A stretch of DNA of 32,772 bases from Paludibacteraceae bacterium (GTDB lineage: Bacteria > Bacteroidota > Bacteroidia > Bacteroidales > Paludibacteraceae), in NCBI GenBank assembly GCA_017551675.1, contig JAFZLC010000037.1, positions 1 through 32,772 of the forward strand. The letters are read 5' to 3'. Below the pieces are notes generated by a model that saw only the letters and a program-made list of their open reading frames with translations, made no database searches and had not been told where the DNA came from. Shown one piece after another: positions 1-7,823 of this stretch (positions within the stretch are counted from its first letter, which is position 1; each line of letters opens with the position of its first letter). The translations under genes were made by a program, and so were the position numbers.

Positions 1-118
1 AAATTTGGTCTTAATCCTTATTATGTTGGAAGATGCTCTATGAGTTGTTTTCTCTAAATATAAAGATGAACATGGTTATCAGTCTTAATCCTTATTATGT
101 TGGAAGATGCTCTATGAG
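1..118 (-). CRISPR. CRISPR array, leader-proximal end (two repeats, one spacer; continues beyond the left edge)
   Basis: Two identical 37-nt repeats lie at 8-44 and 82-118 and flank a 37-nt spacer at 45-81; bases 1-7 are the end of the next spacer. On the plus strand the repeat begins GTCTTAATCC and ends GCTCTATGAG. On the minus strand it ends in ATTAAGAC, which resembles the 8-nt crRNA 5' handle usual for type III and type I repeats. The array is therefore read on the minus strand, the same direction as the cas genes, and a promoter in the leader at 218-248 agrees. The spacer at 45-81 is the most recently acquired one if the usual polarity holds. I saw no match to the spacer elsewhere in the window. 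Confidence 0.93.
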
Positions 119-293
119 GGGGAAATTTATAAGACCTTGTATATAATCATTTTAAGTCACCAATATCAGATGAAATCGCTTAAATTTAACATAAATTAAC
201 TCGTTTTTTTGACGATGCAAAATTAAAGCCTTTTTTCAATATGTCAAAGAACTTCTTTAGGTTTTATACAACACTCTGTTTCTCAAGTTATTT
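119..293 (-). promoter_or_regulatory. CRISPR leader
   Basis: This AT-rich stretch has no ORF and separates the cas2 stop from the first repeat. It contains the array promoter described separately, and transcription would start about 95 nt before the first repeat. New spacers would be expected to enter at 118. The leader role rests on position, repeat orientation and the promoter. Confidence 0.75.
218..248 (-). promoter_or_regulatory. Bacteroidota-type promoter driving the CRISPR array
   Basis: Read on the minus strand, TTTG (248-245) is followed by exactly 19 nt and then TAATTTTG (225-218). This matches the Bacteroidota -33/-7 consensus TTTG-N19-TAnnTTTG. It points into the array and lies only 46 nt after the cas2 stop. 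Transcripts should start near 211-213. Confidence 0.7.
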
Positions 294-791
294 TCAGAAA
301 AATAAAGTGTTTTTCGAATGTGTAATCACATCCAAGTTGATACTCTTTCCTATTACCTTCATGGATCGAAGATAATCCGTGGACAAAGGTACTATCATTA
401 TACTATCTTGATTCTCATACGCCGCTTGTACCTCCACTAAATCGTTACGAATCTCTTCATATACACCCGTGTCTAAGTCTGCCAAAAATATAGATTTTTG
501 AACTCGTACACAACCTTTATTTATTAAATACTTCACAACCTGACTCCGTACCTTATTACTCTCAATATCGTACATAACAAAAAATAACATATTCGTAGGC
601 TTTCTATGTAGTGCGTTGATAATATGTAACATCTTTCCTATTCGCTCATCAATAGACGGTAATTCATCCACCCCTCCAGATGCAGGATTCGGACAAGCAG
701 AACCTGACAATCCCGACCTTGTCAACTTCTGCATCTTCTCGACAAAAGTTAACTCCTTCTTTTTCTCCTTTCTCTTCGACAAATCACCCAT
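294..791 (-). CDS. cas2: Cas2 with a 67-residue N-terminal extension
   Basis: CRISPR adaptation protein that bridges two Cas1 dimers in the spacer integrase. The Cas2 core starts around residue 68 with a hydrophobic strand containing the conserved Asp (FVMYDI, Asp75), followed by the family pattern VRVQKSIFLADL (95-106). The whole protein is 165 aa, against roughly 90-100 for a minimal Cas2. The first 67 residues are extra, Lys-rich and probably disordered, then helical (49-63). A start at Met68 would give a classical Cas2, but the longer start at 791 sits 3 nt after the primase-polymerase stop, which fits translational coupling and favours the long form. It is the last gene before the leader. 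Confidence 0.92.
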   Translation of the reverse strand: MGDLSKRKEKKKELTFVEKMQKLTRSGLSGSACPNPASGGVDELPSIDERIGKMLHIINALHRKPTNMLFFVMYDIESNKVRSQVVKYLINKGCVRVQKSIFLADLDTGVYEEIRNDLVEVQAAYENQDSIMIVPLSTDYLRSMKVIGKSINLDVITHSKNTLFF

Positions 792-794
792 ATC

Positions 795-1817
795 CTACTG
801 TCCGTATGTATTGATAAACGTCTCTATCAACTGTCCAACAATCTCATTCAACTGACTGTCAGTCGAACTTTTCGTCGATCGAATTACACTGAATCCTCTC
901 TTTCCATAAAAGAGATTCACCTCTCCCATTTTCAACCCAATTTGCACGGTTATCTGTTTGCCATATTGTATGTTTATCACCGATTTCACTACCGCACCCG
1001 TCTGCTCAATGTAATTCTTTAAATCTGAAATGATATCATTCAAAATGTCGGGAACATATACTGGTTGTTTTGCCTTCTCACGCTTAACCGCATTTGGATT
1101 TAAAATGGCCTTTATCCGTGCCATCGTCTCTTCTCCTGGATCAGATGGCAACTTGTCTTCCATCATCTCTTCTTTCTTCTTCTCTACTCGATCATTTTTC
1201 CTCTTTTGTTCAAACATGTCAAATGGACTGGATAAGTCGATGAAAGCGTTCAAATCAACCGTATCCGCCGACGGATTATAGTAAGCAGCCTCATCCATAC
1301 TAACAAAACAAGCTCTCGCCACATCCGAAGTCTTCGAGTCAATTACTTGCTCCAACTGATATTGTTGAGAGAATGAAATGGCAAACGTCTTATAGAAAAC
1401 AGAATACAAACCACTATCACAGCATCGTTCCTTAAGTTTAAACATCAACTTCAACCCATCCTCACTTGGAGATAGAAAAGATAATACCACTCTCGAATCT
1501 GCTTCCACCTTCTTTCGCAACTCTTTCATTTCAATTCCCTTCTCCGTCACATGATCAATGTCAAGAATAAAATACTCAGTATAAGCAAAATTCTCAATGC
1601 GTCGGTAAGGAGGATTGAACATGCCACACACAACGTACGGAAGAAGTCTTTTCTGCGCTACGTACTGCGTATGGTCCAGACTCTCAATAATACGTAATTG
1701 TTTTATCCTTGCCTCTATTTCCGGTCGTGGATTACGAATGCTATGGTAGAAGTACTCCACCTTCACTTTCATAAGCGCATCATCCACAGAACGTATATTT
1801 TTCCCTGCACTGATCAT
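795..1817 (-). CDS. CRISPR-associated primase-polymerase-like protein (BT4734/VirE-N-type AEP fold)
   Basis: 340-aa protein encoded between cas1 and cas2; its start overlaps the cas1 stop by 4 nt (ATGA). Residues 80-180 carry archaeo-eukaryotic primase-like signatures: DID at 86-88 (metal-binding motif I), SPSEDGLK at 116-123 (like SPSGxGLK of BT4734/VirE-N proteins), and DVARACFVS (165-173) followed by a YYNPSA element (179-184). Known CRISPR-associated primase-polymerases (CAPPs) sit beside cas1/cas2 in type III loci and can synthesise nucleic acid, so a role in preparing or copying prespacers is inferred. Residues from about 205 to 265 are charged and low in complexity. The last 70 residues form a separate small domain that I do not recognise. 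It could correspond to the type B CAPP group, but I cannot assign the subtype. Confidence 0.75.
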   Translation of the reverse strand: MISAGKNIRSVDDALMKVKVEYFYHSIRNPRPEIEARIKQLRIIESLDHTQYVAQKRLLPYVVCGMFNPPYRRIENFAYTEYFILDIDHVTEKGIEMKELRKKVEADSRVVLSFLSPSEDGLKLMFKLKERCCDSGLYSVFYKTFAISFSQQYQLEQVIDSKTSDVARACFVSMDEAAYYNPSADTVDLNAFIDLSSPFDMFEQKRKNDRVEKKKEEMMEDKLPSDPGEETMARIKAILNPNAVKREKAKQPVYVPDILNDIISDLKNYIEQTGAVVKSVINIQYGKQITVQIGLKMGEVNLFYGKRGFSVIRSTKSSTDSQLNEIVGQLIETFINTYGQ

Positions 1818-2803
1818 AGTTCGACCTCCATCTTTTTAAATTGTTGCGCAAGATTTTGACAATACAAAAATATCTGTGTGCTTCTGCTACGACTCACTCC
1901 TTTAACAGTAGTCACCTCCTCCAAATAATCGTTGAGAGACTGTATGAGAATCCTTCTTCCCAATGGTTCAAGCCAATAAGAACCATCATCCCGAACAGAA
2001 TAGTAATCATCCGTTATGGAATTTTGTGACACCAACGTATATACCACATAATCCACCCAAACACGAAATAATTCTATCACATCATAGACCAAGACAGGGC
2101 GATTGTAATCATCCCGATGAAGAATACCGATATAGGGGTCCACTCCTGCCTTGATTAATGCACCTTCTATCTTTCCATACAATAATCCATACCCATAATT
2201 GAGGAGTGCATTGACCACATCCATTGCTGGGTGCTGGGTGCGACAATCAAATCGGAGATTCTCTGGTAGGAATAGATTCATCGTATCGAAATAGACCTTC
2301 GAAGCTTGTCCTTCCCATCCTCTCAATTGAGAAGCCACATCATTCACAATTTCTCCTTCTAATGCTGCCACTTTACTTCGATGGTCTTCCATTTTACTAA
2401 TAGCCTTCGTTATAACAGCATTTAGTTCAGAAGACTCCGTTCGCATCATAAGCAACAAAGCCTGTTGATTTTCAATCTTTTGTCGAATCACTTCCTTTAT
2501 CCAGTCCAATGCTTTCTTTGAGAATGAAAAAGCCAACTGGCCTTTTCTAATCGTCGAGATAGAGCCATACTTAGGACTCCAAATACGTCCAATGACCTGC
2601 CCTGACTTGTCCATAAAAAGCACTTCAATCTCGCGCTCCACCGCCAACATAACAGCATCTGACGTTATCTGAGCGCCACGACTAATCTGAATGGAAGTGA
2701 TACCCTCCGCAGGTATCCGTTGCCGACCTTCCGCTGTAGATATGACAAACCCCTCACTGTCGCGATTGAGGGATGTTCCAAATGTGTTGATAACGAGTTC
2801 CAT
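1814..2803 (-). CDS. cas1: Cas1 CRISPR integrase
   Basis: Metal-dependent integrase that inserts prespacers at the leader end of the array as a Cas1-Cas2 complex. 329 aa, normal length, with an N-terminal beta domain (1-85) and a helical catalytic domain. The catalytic set is visible: Glu164 in GWEGQASKVYF, His229 in GILHRDD, and Asp241/Glu244 in LVYDVIELFR. There is no reverse-transcriptase or Cas6 fusion, unlike some type III Cas1 proteins. The gene starts 7 nt after the helicase stop and overlaps the next gene by 4 nt, so helicase-cas1-primpol-cas2 is a tight unit. Confidence 0.95.
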   Translation of the reverse strand: MELVINTFGTSLNRDSEGFVISTAEGRQRIPAEGITSIQISRGAQITSDAVMLAVEREIEVLFMDKSGQVIGRIWSPKYGSISTIRKGQLAFSFSKKALDWIKEVIRQKIENQQALLLMMRTESSELNAVITKAISKMEDHRSKVAALEGEIVNDVASQLRGWEGQASKVYFDTMNLFLPENLRFDCRTQHPAMDVVNALLNYGYGLLYGKIEGALIKAGVDPYIGILHRDDYNRPVLVYDVIELFRVWVDYVVYTLVSQNSITDDYYSVRDDGSYWLEPLGRRILIQSLNDYLEEVTTVKGVSRSRSTQIFLYCQNLAQQFKKMEVEL

Positions 2804-2810
2804 ATTTTAT

Positions 2811-4322
2811 TTATTGAATATAGGGTTTATTAAGTACATGCAACGTCTCTTTGGCTCGTGTAATGGCTGTATAAACCCATTGACATTTTTCCTTCGTCGG
2901 ATTACATGCCATCATGCCAAAATCTACATAGACATTGTTCCATTCTCCTCCTTGTGCTTTATGACAAGTGACCGCATAACCATACGAACAACGCAATGCA
3001 TTCAAGTAGGGATCAGACTGCATTGCCATATAAAACTTTATTGGGTCTTTTTTTTGCGTTATACCATCTGCTCTCATTCTAATGGCAAAATCAATAAACA
3101 AACGAGTCTGTTGTAGTGAATCCAAATTGGGCGTGTTGTTGGAAATTGTCGATACCAAAAGCAAACTCGTCCGTTCTTCTCCTGTAAGTATTTCCCTGAC
3201 TTTAACACTCCGGAACTCCAAATCTGCCCGACACAAGATATGCTCATCTATATGGACAACCTCCACCATATCTCCATTTATCAACCCTGTTGGCTGATTA
3301 TTTTGAACGACCATCAGCAAATCACCTTTCTGAATAACTCCATTAGTTAACCCCAACATAGAACGTACCTTCATCGAAATCTCATAACACTTCTTATTGG
3401 ATGCACTAATAAATATAGCATCAGTAAATCCCTTCCGCTTGATTGTCTCATAATAAGAACGAATCATTTCATCCCAATCAGAATGCAACTGTGTATTTCG
3501 GCAATTACGCAATGGGAAACTTTTCCACGTCTTAAAATGATAGCTCTGCTCATTCTCTGGAGCTAAAGCACATATCTTACGAATCTGAAGAGATGCTCGA
3601 ATCAAATCATTATCACCCTTTTGCCTCATTATCTGAGTAAGAGACGCTTCCTTTGCCATTAGATGAAACTGTTGCTGGAAATACTCAGGCATCAACGCTG
3701 GTGAGGAGGTATCCTTCACAGGAGGCAACTGACACGGATCGCCAACAAATATAAACTTACTTTGAGATCGAGTATCGTATTTCAATAATTCAGACAATAA
3801 CCGACCGCTTCCAAACTTAGCCTGTGTGATAAGTGTCTCTTCCAAATCTGAAACCATAGAAGCTTCGTCTATGACATAAATTGTAGGAGCCACAGATTCT
3901 GTATCCAAACAGACAGGCTCAAAATTCAAGAAGAGTTGTCCCGTGCTATCTGCTTTTAACTCTTTCTCATCTGTGTCAGACAAATCTTTATTAAGGCTAG
4001 AAAATGTATAAATCATAGAATGGATTGTCTTAGCTTCCTCCCCTGTAGTATCAGACAAAACCTTGGCCGCCCGACCCGTTGGAGCCAATAAAGTGAACCC
4101 TTTCTGCTTTTTTTTGAGTATCTGAATAAGAAAGCGCATCAACGTCGTTTTACCCGTCCCTGCATACCCTTTCAGAATAAAAACACGGCTATGCAAATCA
4201 GTGATAAAATCAGACAATTGATCCAATACAATCTGTTGGCTATGCGTCAATTGAATATCGGAGAGACTTCTACCAGAAAGCGAATCCGACTCTTTTATTG
4301 TTGATTTTGAAGAATCTATCAT
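2811..4322 (-). CDS. SF1B DNA helicase, RecD/Dda-like, linked to the adaptation genes
   Basis: 503-aa ATP-dependent 5'-3' helicase-like protein. Motifs in order: Walker A GYAGTGKTT (52-60), motif Ia APTGRAAKVL (80-89), Walker B VIDEASM (150-156), motif III GDPCQLPPV (194-202), motif V-like TCHKAQGGEW (452-461) and motif VI TAITRAKETL (485-494). All the ATPase motifs are intact and the C-terminus has the UvrD_C_2 arrangement, so the protein looks complete. Similar RecD-like helicases occur widely in Bacteroidota as stand-alone genes. Here the gene ends 7 nt before cas1 and follows the small Csx-like gene by 20 nt, so a role in generating or unwinding prespacer DNA is a reasonable inference but not shown by sequence. 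Confidence 0.85.
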   Translation of the reverse strand: MIDSSKSTIKESDSLSGRSLSDIQLTHSQQIVLDQLSDFITDLHSRVFILKGYAGTGKTTLMRFLIQILKKKQKGFTLLAPTGRAAKVLSDTTGEEAKTIHSMIYTFSSLNKDLSDTDEKELKADSTGQLFLNFEPVCLDTESVAPTIYVIDEASMVSDLEETLITQAKFGSGRLLSELLKYDTRSQSKFIFVGDPCQLPPVKDTSSPALMPEYFQQQFHLMAKEASLTQIMRQKGDNDLIRASLQIRKICALAPENEQSYHFKTWKSFPLRNCRNTQLHSDWDEMIRSYYETIKRKGFTDAIFISASNKKCYEISMKVRSMLGLTNGVIQKGDLLMVVQNNQPTGLINGDMVEVVHIDEHILCRADLEFRSVKVREILTGEERTSLLLVSTISNNTPNLDSLQQTRLFIDFAIRMRADGITQKKDPIKFYMAMQSDPYLNALRCSYGYAVTCHKAQGGEWNNVYVDFGMMACNPTKEKCQWVYTAITRAKETLHVLNKPYIQ

Positions 4323-4342
4323 ACCTCAAACTAAAAACTTAT

Positions 4343-4687
4343 TCAAATATACTCTCTAAATCTCACAAAAATAAACTTTGAAATCTTCAATTCATTCTCC
4401 TCTACCGTTTCACGAAGGGTAGTAGATGCAACACATTTAACGCCATGAGCCTTTAATTTAGAAATCAAAGCATAACAGAAGTTAAACTCTCCCATGATGT
4501 GGACTGCAGAGAGATTATCCATCTGAAGGATTCTATCCAGATACTCACTCGCAAGCATATCGATGTACACCTCGTCCGCATCAGGCGGAACCGAAGGGAA
4601 AGGCATATCCACAACAACATCATGCGCCGCAGCAATTTGCTCTGGCGACCATGTAGCGGAGGGGTGGTTGGTGAGGTTTAAAAGCAT
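4343..4687 (-). CDS. Small Csx15/Csx16/Csx20-like protein, candidate ring nuclease
   Basis: 114-aa soluble protein with alternating strands and helices suggesting a small Rossmann-like fold. Visible features are a short N-terminal strand ending NHPS (7-10), WSPEQ (13-17), a central HIMGEF (63-68) and a STTLRE segment (88-93). The layout (strand-NH, EQ, GEF, TT-R) resembles the small CRISPR proteins Csx15, Csx16 and Csx20, which have been described as ring nucleases that degrade cyclic oligoadenylate. Which of the three is closest I cannot decide without a profile search. Context agrees: it sits just after two CARF nucleases and before the adaptation genes. If correct, it would turn off the Card1 and Csx2 response. 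Confidence 0.5.
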   Translation of the reverse strand: MLLNLTNHPSATWSPEQIAAAHDVVVDMPFPSVPPDADEVYIDMLASEYLDRILQMDNLSAVHIMGEFNFCYALISKLKAHGVKCVASTTLRETVEENELKISKFIFVRFREYI

Positions 4688-4770
4688 GGGGATGGGTGTT
4701 TATATTGTTTTTTGAAATTGTAAGTTATTGAATTCAGTGTTGATATGATAACATGATGAGGTGAATCCTA
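4688..4770. other. Short intergenic gap
   Basis: 83 nt between the CARF-HEPN gene and the small Csx-like gene. I found no TAnnTTTG promoter on the minus strand and no clear hairpin, so transcription probably reads through. Confidence 0.4.
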
Positions 4771-6093
4771 TCATTCAATTTTGATATTGAATAAAACTAC
4801 GCCAAAAGCGCAAATACACTTTTTGATGTTTTTCTTTATATCCTGCGGTGTCATTGGTTTTCGTCTAGACCGCATCCCTGAATGATTAAAATCGTTTCTG
4901 ACTTCAGTCAAATTATTGAACCCATCAACAAGAGTTTTATTGTCAAAAAGTTCGTCAGATAAAACTTCTTTTAATTTTTCTCGTTTCTCATCAGCAATCT
5001 CCCAACCATTTTCAGATATACTTTTAAATTTAATATTGAAAGCCTTGTTTATGATTTCCCTTTTGTCCTCGTCGTCAATTCGTATTTCATGACGCAAACA
5101 GAAAAATGATACAACAAACTCTTGCAAGATGGTAGCTGACTGCTGGAAGAGTCCATTATCATAACACCAGACAGCTGCAGAAAAACCATTACGAACATTT
5201 TCATTTTCATCAAATGAGACTAACGAAGTTTTAATCTTCTCAAAAATAGGGTTGAAGGCATCTATAAAAGTTTGCTCGAGATTTTCAGCACTTTGCTTTA
5301 ATCCACGGAAGGAAGAGGATTTTATTATATCCATACCCCGACATGCTTTTCTCTCTTCAACAACATCAGATAATTTAGTTGCAAATGCTCTAAGTTTTTG
5401 AGCAGCTTCGTCTCCCCCTTTCGTCTCTTTTAGAATAGGCTTAAATTCTTGTTCACAAAGCGATACTAAGCGATTGACGCTACCATTATCTAGATATTGT
5501 CCTGCGGCAAAAGTCCAATCTTGAAGTTGCGATAACGAAAGCAAATCAATTATTGGAGCTTTATTATTTTCCTTTCGAGCTTCATAGTTACCATACGTTA
5601 TGCTCTTGATTGTTACATTTTTCAGAAACTTAGCATAGTCACACAAAACCAGAATCAGCATCGGCAAGAAACGAAAAGCGTGCGTCACATCGAAGTAGAG
5701 TTCGTCGCCATCGCAAAGTTCATTGAATGTTGATGTGAATATTTCCCAAATTTCTTTTTCCGTATTACCATCAGGTATTGACAAATCCTTGATTGCAATT
5801 GGCAAATGAGCTTTTCCTATTAAACTTTCCAATCCTTCATATTCAACATATTGTTTTGCTTTGCTATCATAACGTTGGGTGATTGACTTGTTCCAATTTT
5901 CTTTTCTAGCTGAATCAGTCAAAAGAAACAGTCCCAAATCATCTTCACTCCAATCATTTACCCTCAAATATTGCATAGTAGCAGATTGGATAAAACAAGT
6001 ATCGTTTGATTCAAATCCATCAACTTCCCTTGTATATCGACATTTGCCATAAAGGCCTGTACCTAAGACTGATATAAAAACTTTTCTACCCAT
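4771..6093 (-). CDS. csx2: CARF-HEPN ribonuclease of the Csx1/Csx2 (TIGR02221) type
   Basis: 440-aa effector expected to bind cyclic oligoadenylate made by Cas10 and then cleave RNA non-specifically. The N-terminal CARF domain (1 to about 180) starts with a strand leading into LGTGLYGKCRY (10-20) and carries DVTHAFRFLP (135-144), the DxTHxFR signature of this family. A helical region follows. The HEPN RNase site RNDFNH (R-x4-H, Arg399 and His404) lies near the C-terminus, so the enzyme looks intact. The gene follows the Card1-like gene after 42 nt. The exact ring size sensed cannot be read from sequence; related Csx1 proteins mostly use cA4. Confidence 0.9.
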   Translation of the reverse strand: MGRKVFISVLGTGLYGKCRYTREVDGFESNDTCFIQSATMQYLRVNDWSEDDLGLFLLTDSARKENWNKSITQRYDSKAKQYVEYEGLESLIGKAHLPIAIKDLSIPDGNTEKEIWEIFTSTFNELCDGDELYFDVTHAFRFLPMLILVLCDYAKFLKNVTIKSITYGNYEARKENNKAPIIDLLSLSQLQDWTFAAGQYLDNGSVNRLVSLCEQEFKPILKETKGGDEAAQKLRAFATKLSDVVEERKACRGMDIIKSSSFRGLKQSAENLEQTFIDAFNPIFEKIKTSLVSFDENENVRNGFSAAVWCYDNGLFQQSATILQEFVVSFFCLRHEIRIDDEDKREIINKAFNIKFKSISENGWEIADEKREKLKEVLSDELFDNKTLVDGFNNLTEVRNDFNHSGMRSRRKPMTPQDIKKNIKKCICAFGVVLFNIKIE

Positions 6094-6135
6094 AACTATT
6101 ATTTTATTACAATGATTTCCAGAAGCACTTCAACC

Positions 6136-7269
6136 CTACTTTACGTTAATGTTGAACAACTCCCGTTCCAATAGTTTAAACAATTCTTGTTCTTTATTGC
6201 TTCCCCAAGAAGAGTCTTGCAAAGAAAAGGCTATGATACCCGATTCTCGACATTTCTCCTTCTGCAACTCATTCATCACATTGTCGGTCACAAAAAGAGC
6301 CTTGCTTCCCATTCCACCATAATTTTTCACGGCAGTTCTGAACTTGTCAATATCCGTAGAACTAGCAATCTGCGTCTTGCACTCCACAAAAAGAATCTTA
6401 GTTCCTGTATTCACAACCACATCAATCTCGTTTTTAGGATATTTCACCGATTGAGTGTCTTTAGGAGGGAAGATGCAATTCAACCGAATATCCTTTGCAT
6501 ATCGCCAATGCGAAAGCATCCGAGCCACTTTGTATTCAAACCATCCTGTATGAAAGGCCATACTAACCGCATGAGGCGACTCCATCTCAAACTCGTGTCG
6601 TCCACACCTCCGAGTACTTAACGTCAAACGGACAAAATCAGGTCTCTCCCACTCCACAAAATCATTCTCCGACAAAGACAATGTCCCCGACGGTTGACCA
6701 ATCTTATTTTCCCACTCCTTAGAAAGGAGGGTCGTCAATTTATTGAAATATCCACAATTATATCTACGAGCCTCAACCAACGTATCCAAAGTCTCTTTAT
6801 CCTCATCCGTGTATTCTGCGAATGGTACATAGTGAGTCAGCGCATTGTTCTGCAATCGGAACAGCACATCCATATCAAACACAAAGTCCGCCTTGCGTTC
6901 CATGGTACGATAATTCCAAAGCACATTGTTTTGGTCCATATAGACAACCGAAGCGTTAGACATCGTATCAAACACCCGTCCGAAAAGATGTGACCATGAT
7001 TTCAAACCACTTGAAATATTGAGAGTGACCTCATCGTCCTTATACTTTTCTGCCAACAAATTGGCCCGCTCCATAATCAGCTGTGGATCCGTCGTATCCA
7101 ATGGGTCCTGTTCATCCTCTGCAATGTGGATTTCACTTCTCACCTTTTCCACCGCATCACAACTGGACTTTGAATAGATGAATACCACCTTATCAGGCTG
7201 TGTGGCAACAATGCCATGATACACAGGAGCTGGCTGACCACCAACGAGGGTTATATGTACTTTTGCCAT
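6136..7269 (-). CDS. Card1/Can2-like CARF nuclease (PD-(D/E)XK)
   Basis: 377-aa cyclic-oligoadenylate-activated nuclease. The N-terminal CARF domain (1 to about 145) opens with VHITLVGGQPAPV (4-16) and contains NISSGLKSW (84-92), matching the ligand-binding loop region of the family. The C-terminal restriction-like domain has HTGWFE (240-245), EID at 281-283 and ECK at 296-298, the E/D...D...ExK core of PD-(D/E)XK enzymes. Length and domain order match Card1 and Can2 (DUF1887), which are activated by cA4 and nick or degrade ssDNA, RNA or supercoiled DNA with Mn2+. All apparent catalytic residues are present. It is encoded between the small membrane protein and the Csx2-like RNase and is probably co-transcribed with them. 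Confidence 0.88.
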   Translation of the reverse strand: MAKVHITLVGGQPAPVYHGIVATQPDKVVFIYSKSSCDAVEKVRSEIHIAEDEQDPLDTTDPQLIMERANLLAEKYKDDEVTLNISSGLKSWSHLFGRVFDTMSNASVVYMDQNNVLWNYRTMERKADFVFDMDVLFRLQNNALTHYVPFAEYTDEDKETLDTLVEARRYNCGYFNKLTTLLSKEWENKIGQPSGTLSLSENDFVEWERPDFVRLTLSTRRCGRHEFEMESPHAVSMAFHTGWFEYKVARMLSHWRYAKDIRLNCIFPPKDTQSVKYPKNEIDVVVNTGTKILFVECKTQIASSTDIDKFRTAVKNYGGMGSKALFVTDNVMNELQKEKCRESGIIAFSLQDSSWGSNKEQELFKLLERELFNINVK

Positions 7270-7312
7270 AATTTATTGCATTAATCAGTCGAACAATTAT
7301 ATACAAATTGGA

Positions 7313-7744
7313 TTATCCGTTTAATCTTCTCAATTCATCATTAGAGATCAATCCCTGATACATGAACAATTGATTTCTAACTGCTCCCTCAATTTGTCCT
7401 CCACCATAATATTTGGCACTCACTAAATTAGTAAGGTCAGAAATATTGCTTAGTTGCTTGCGCTTGACTTTAAAAGACTCATTTTTATTCTTGAATTTGC
7501 CTTCCGTCAAAGTTATCTCTATCTTCTCATTTCTATAGAACCACATAAGAGTCACCCAACCCAACATTATGAACGAAAAAAAACTCTTAGCCTCTTCATA
7601 GATGTTGTTTATTTTGAAATCATCCATTATATAATTGTAGAAAGAGAAACATACAAACATTATAAATGCGATGCCTCCGAATTTTAAAACTCGGCTTTCT
7701 TTTAAGCACTTTATTTTTTCTTTAATCCATAACACTAGTTTCAT
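7313..7744 (-). CDS. Small membrane protein with two N-terminal helices and a soluble C-terminal domain (unknown function)
   Basis: 143 aa. Residues 20-40 (FGGIAFIMFVCFSFYNYIM core) and about 54-71 (FFSFIMLGWVTLMWFY) are hydrophobic and probably span the inner membrane. The N-terminus is Lys-rich, which predicts a cytoplasmic start with both ends inside. The remaining 70 residues are charged, strand-like (75-97) then helical, and end in GLISNDELRRLNG, faintly like a SHOCT-type tail. I do not recognise the family. It sits 43 nt upstream of the Card1-like gene inside the effector block. Two helices plus a small cytosolic domain is also the architecture of Csx23, a membrane effector that binds cA4. 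The resemblance is architectural only. Confidence 0.7.
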   Translation of the reverse strand: MKLVLWIKEKIKCLKESRVLKFGGIAFIMFVCFSFYNYIMDDFKINNIYEEAKSFFSFIMLGWVTLMWFYRNEKIEITLTEGKFKNKNESFKVKRKQLSNISDLTNLVSAKYYGGGQIEGAVRNQLFMYQGLISNDELRRLNG

Positions 7745-7823
7745 TTTACATTATTTTAAAATCTTAATTATATCATATTTCATTCACCACGTTGTAAGAA
7801 AGACATGTTCTATCGACGAAAGT

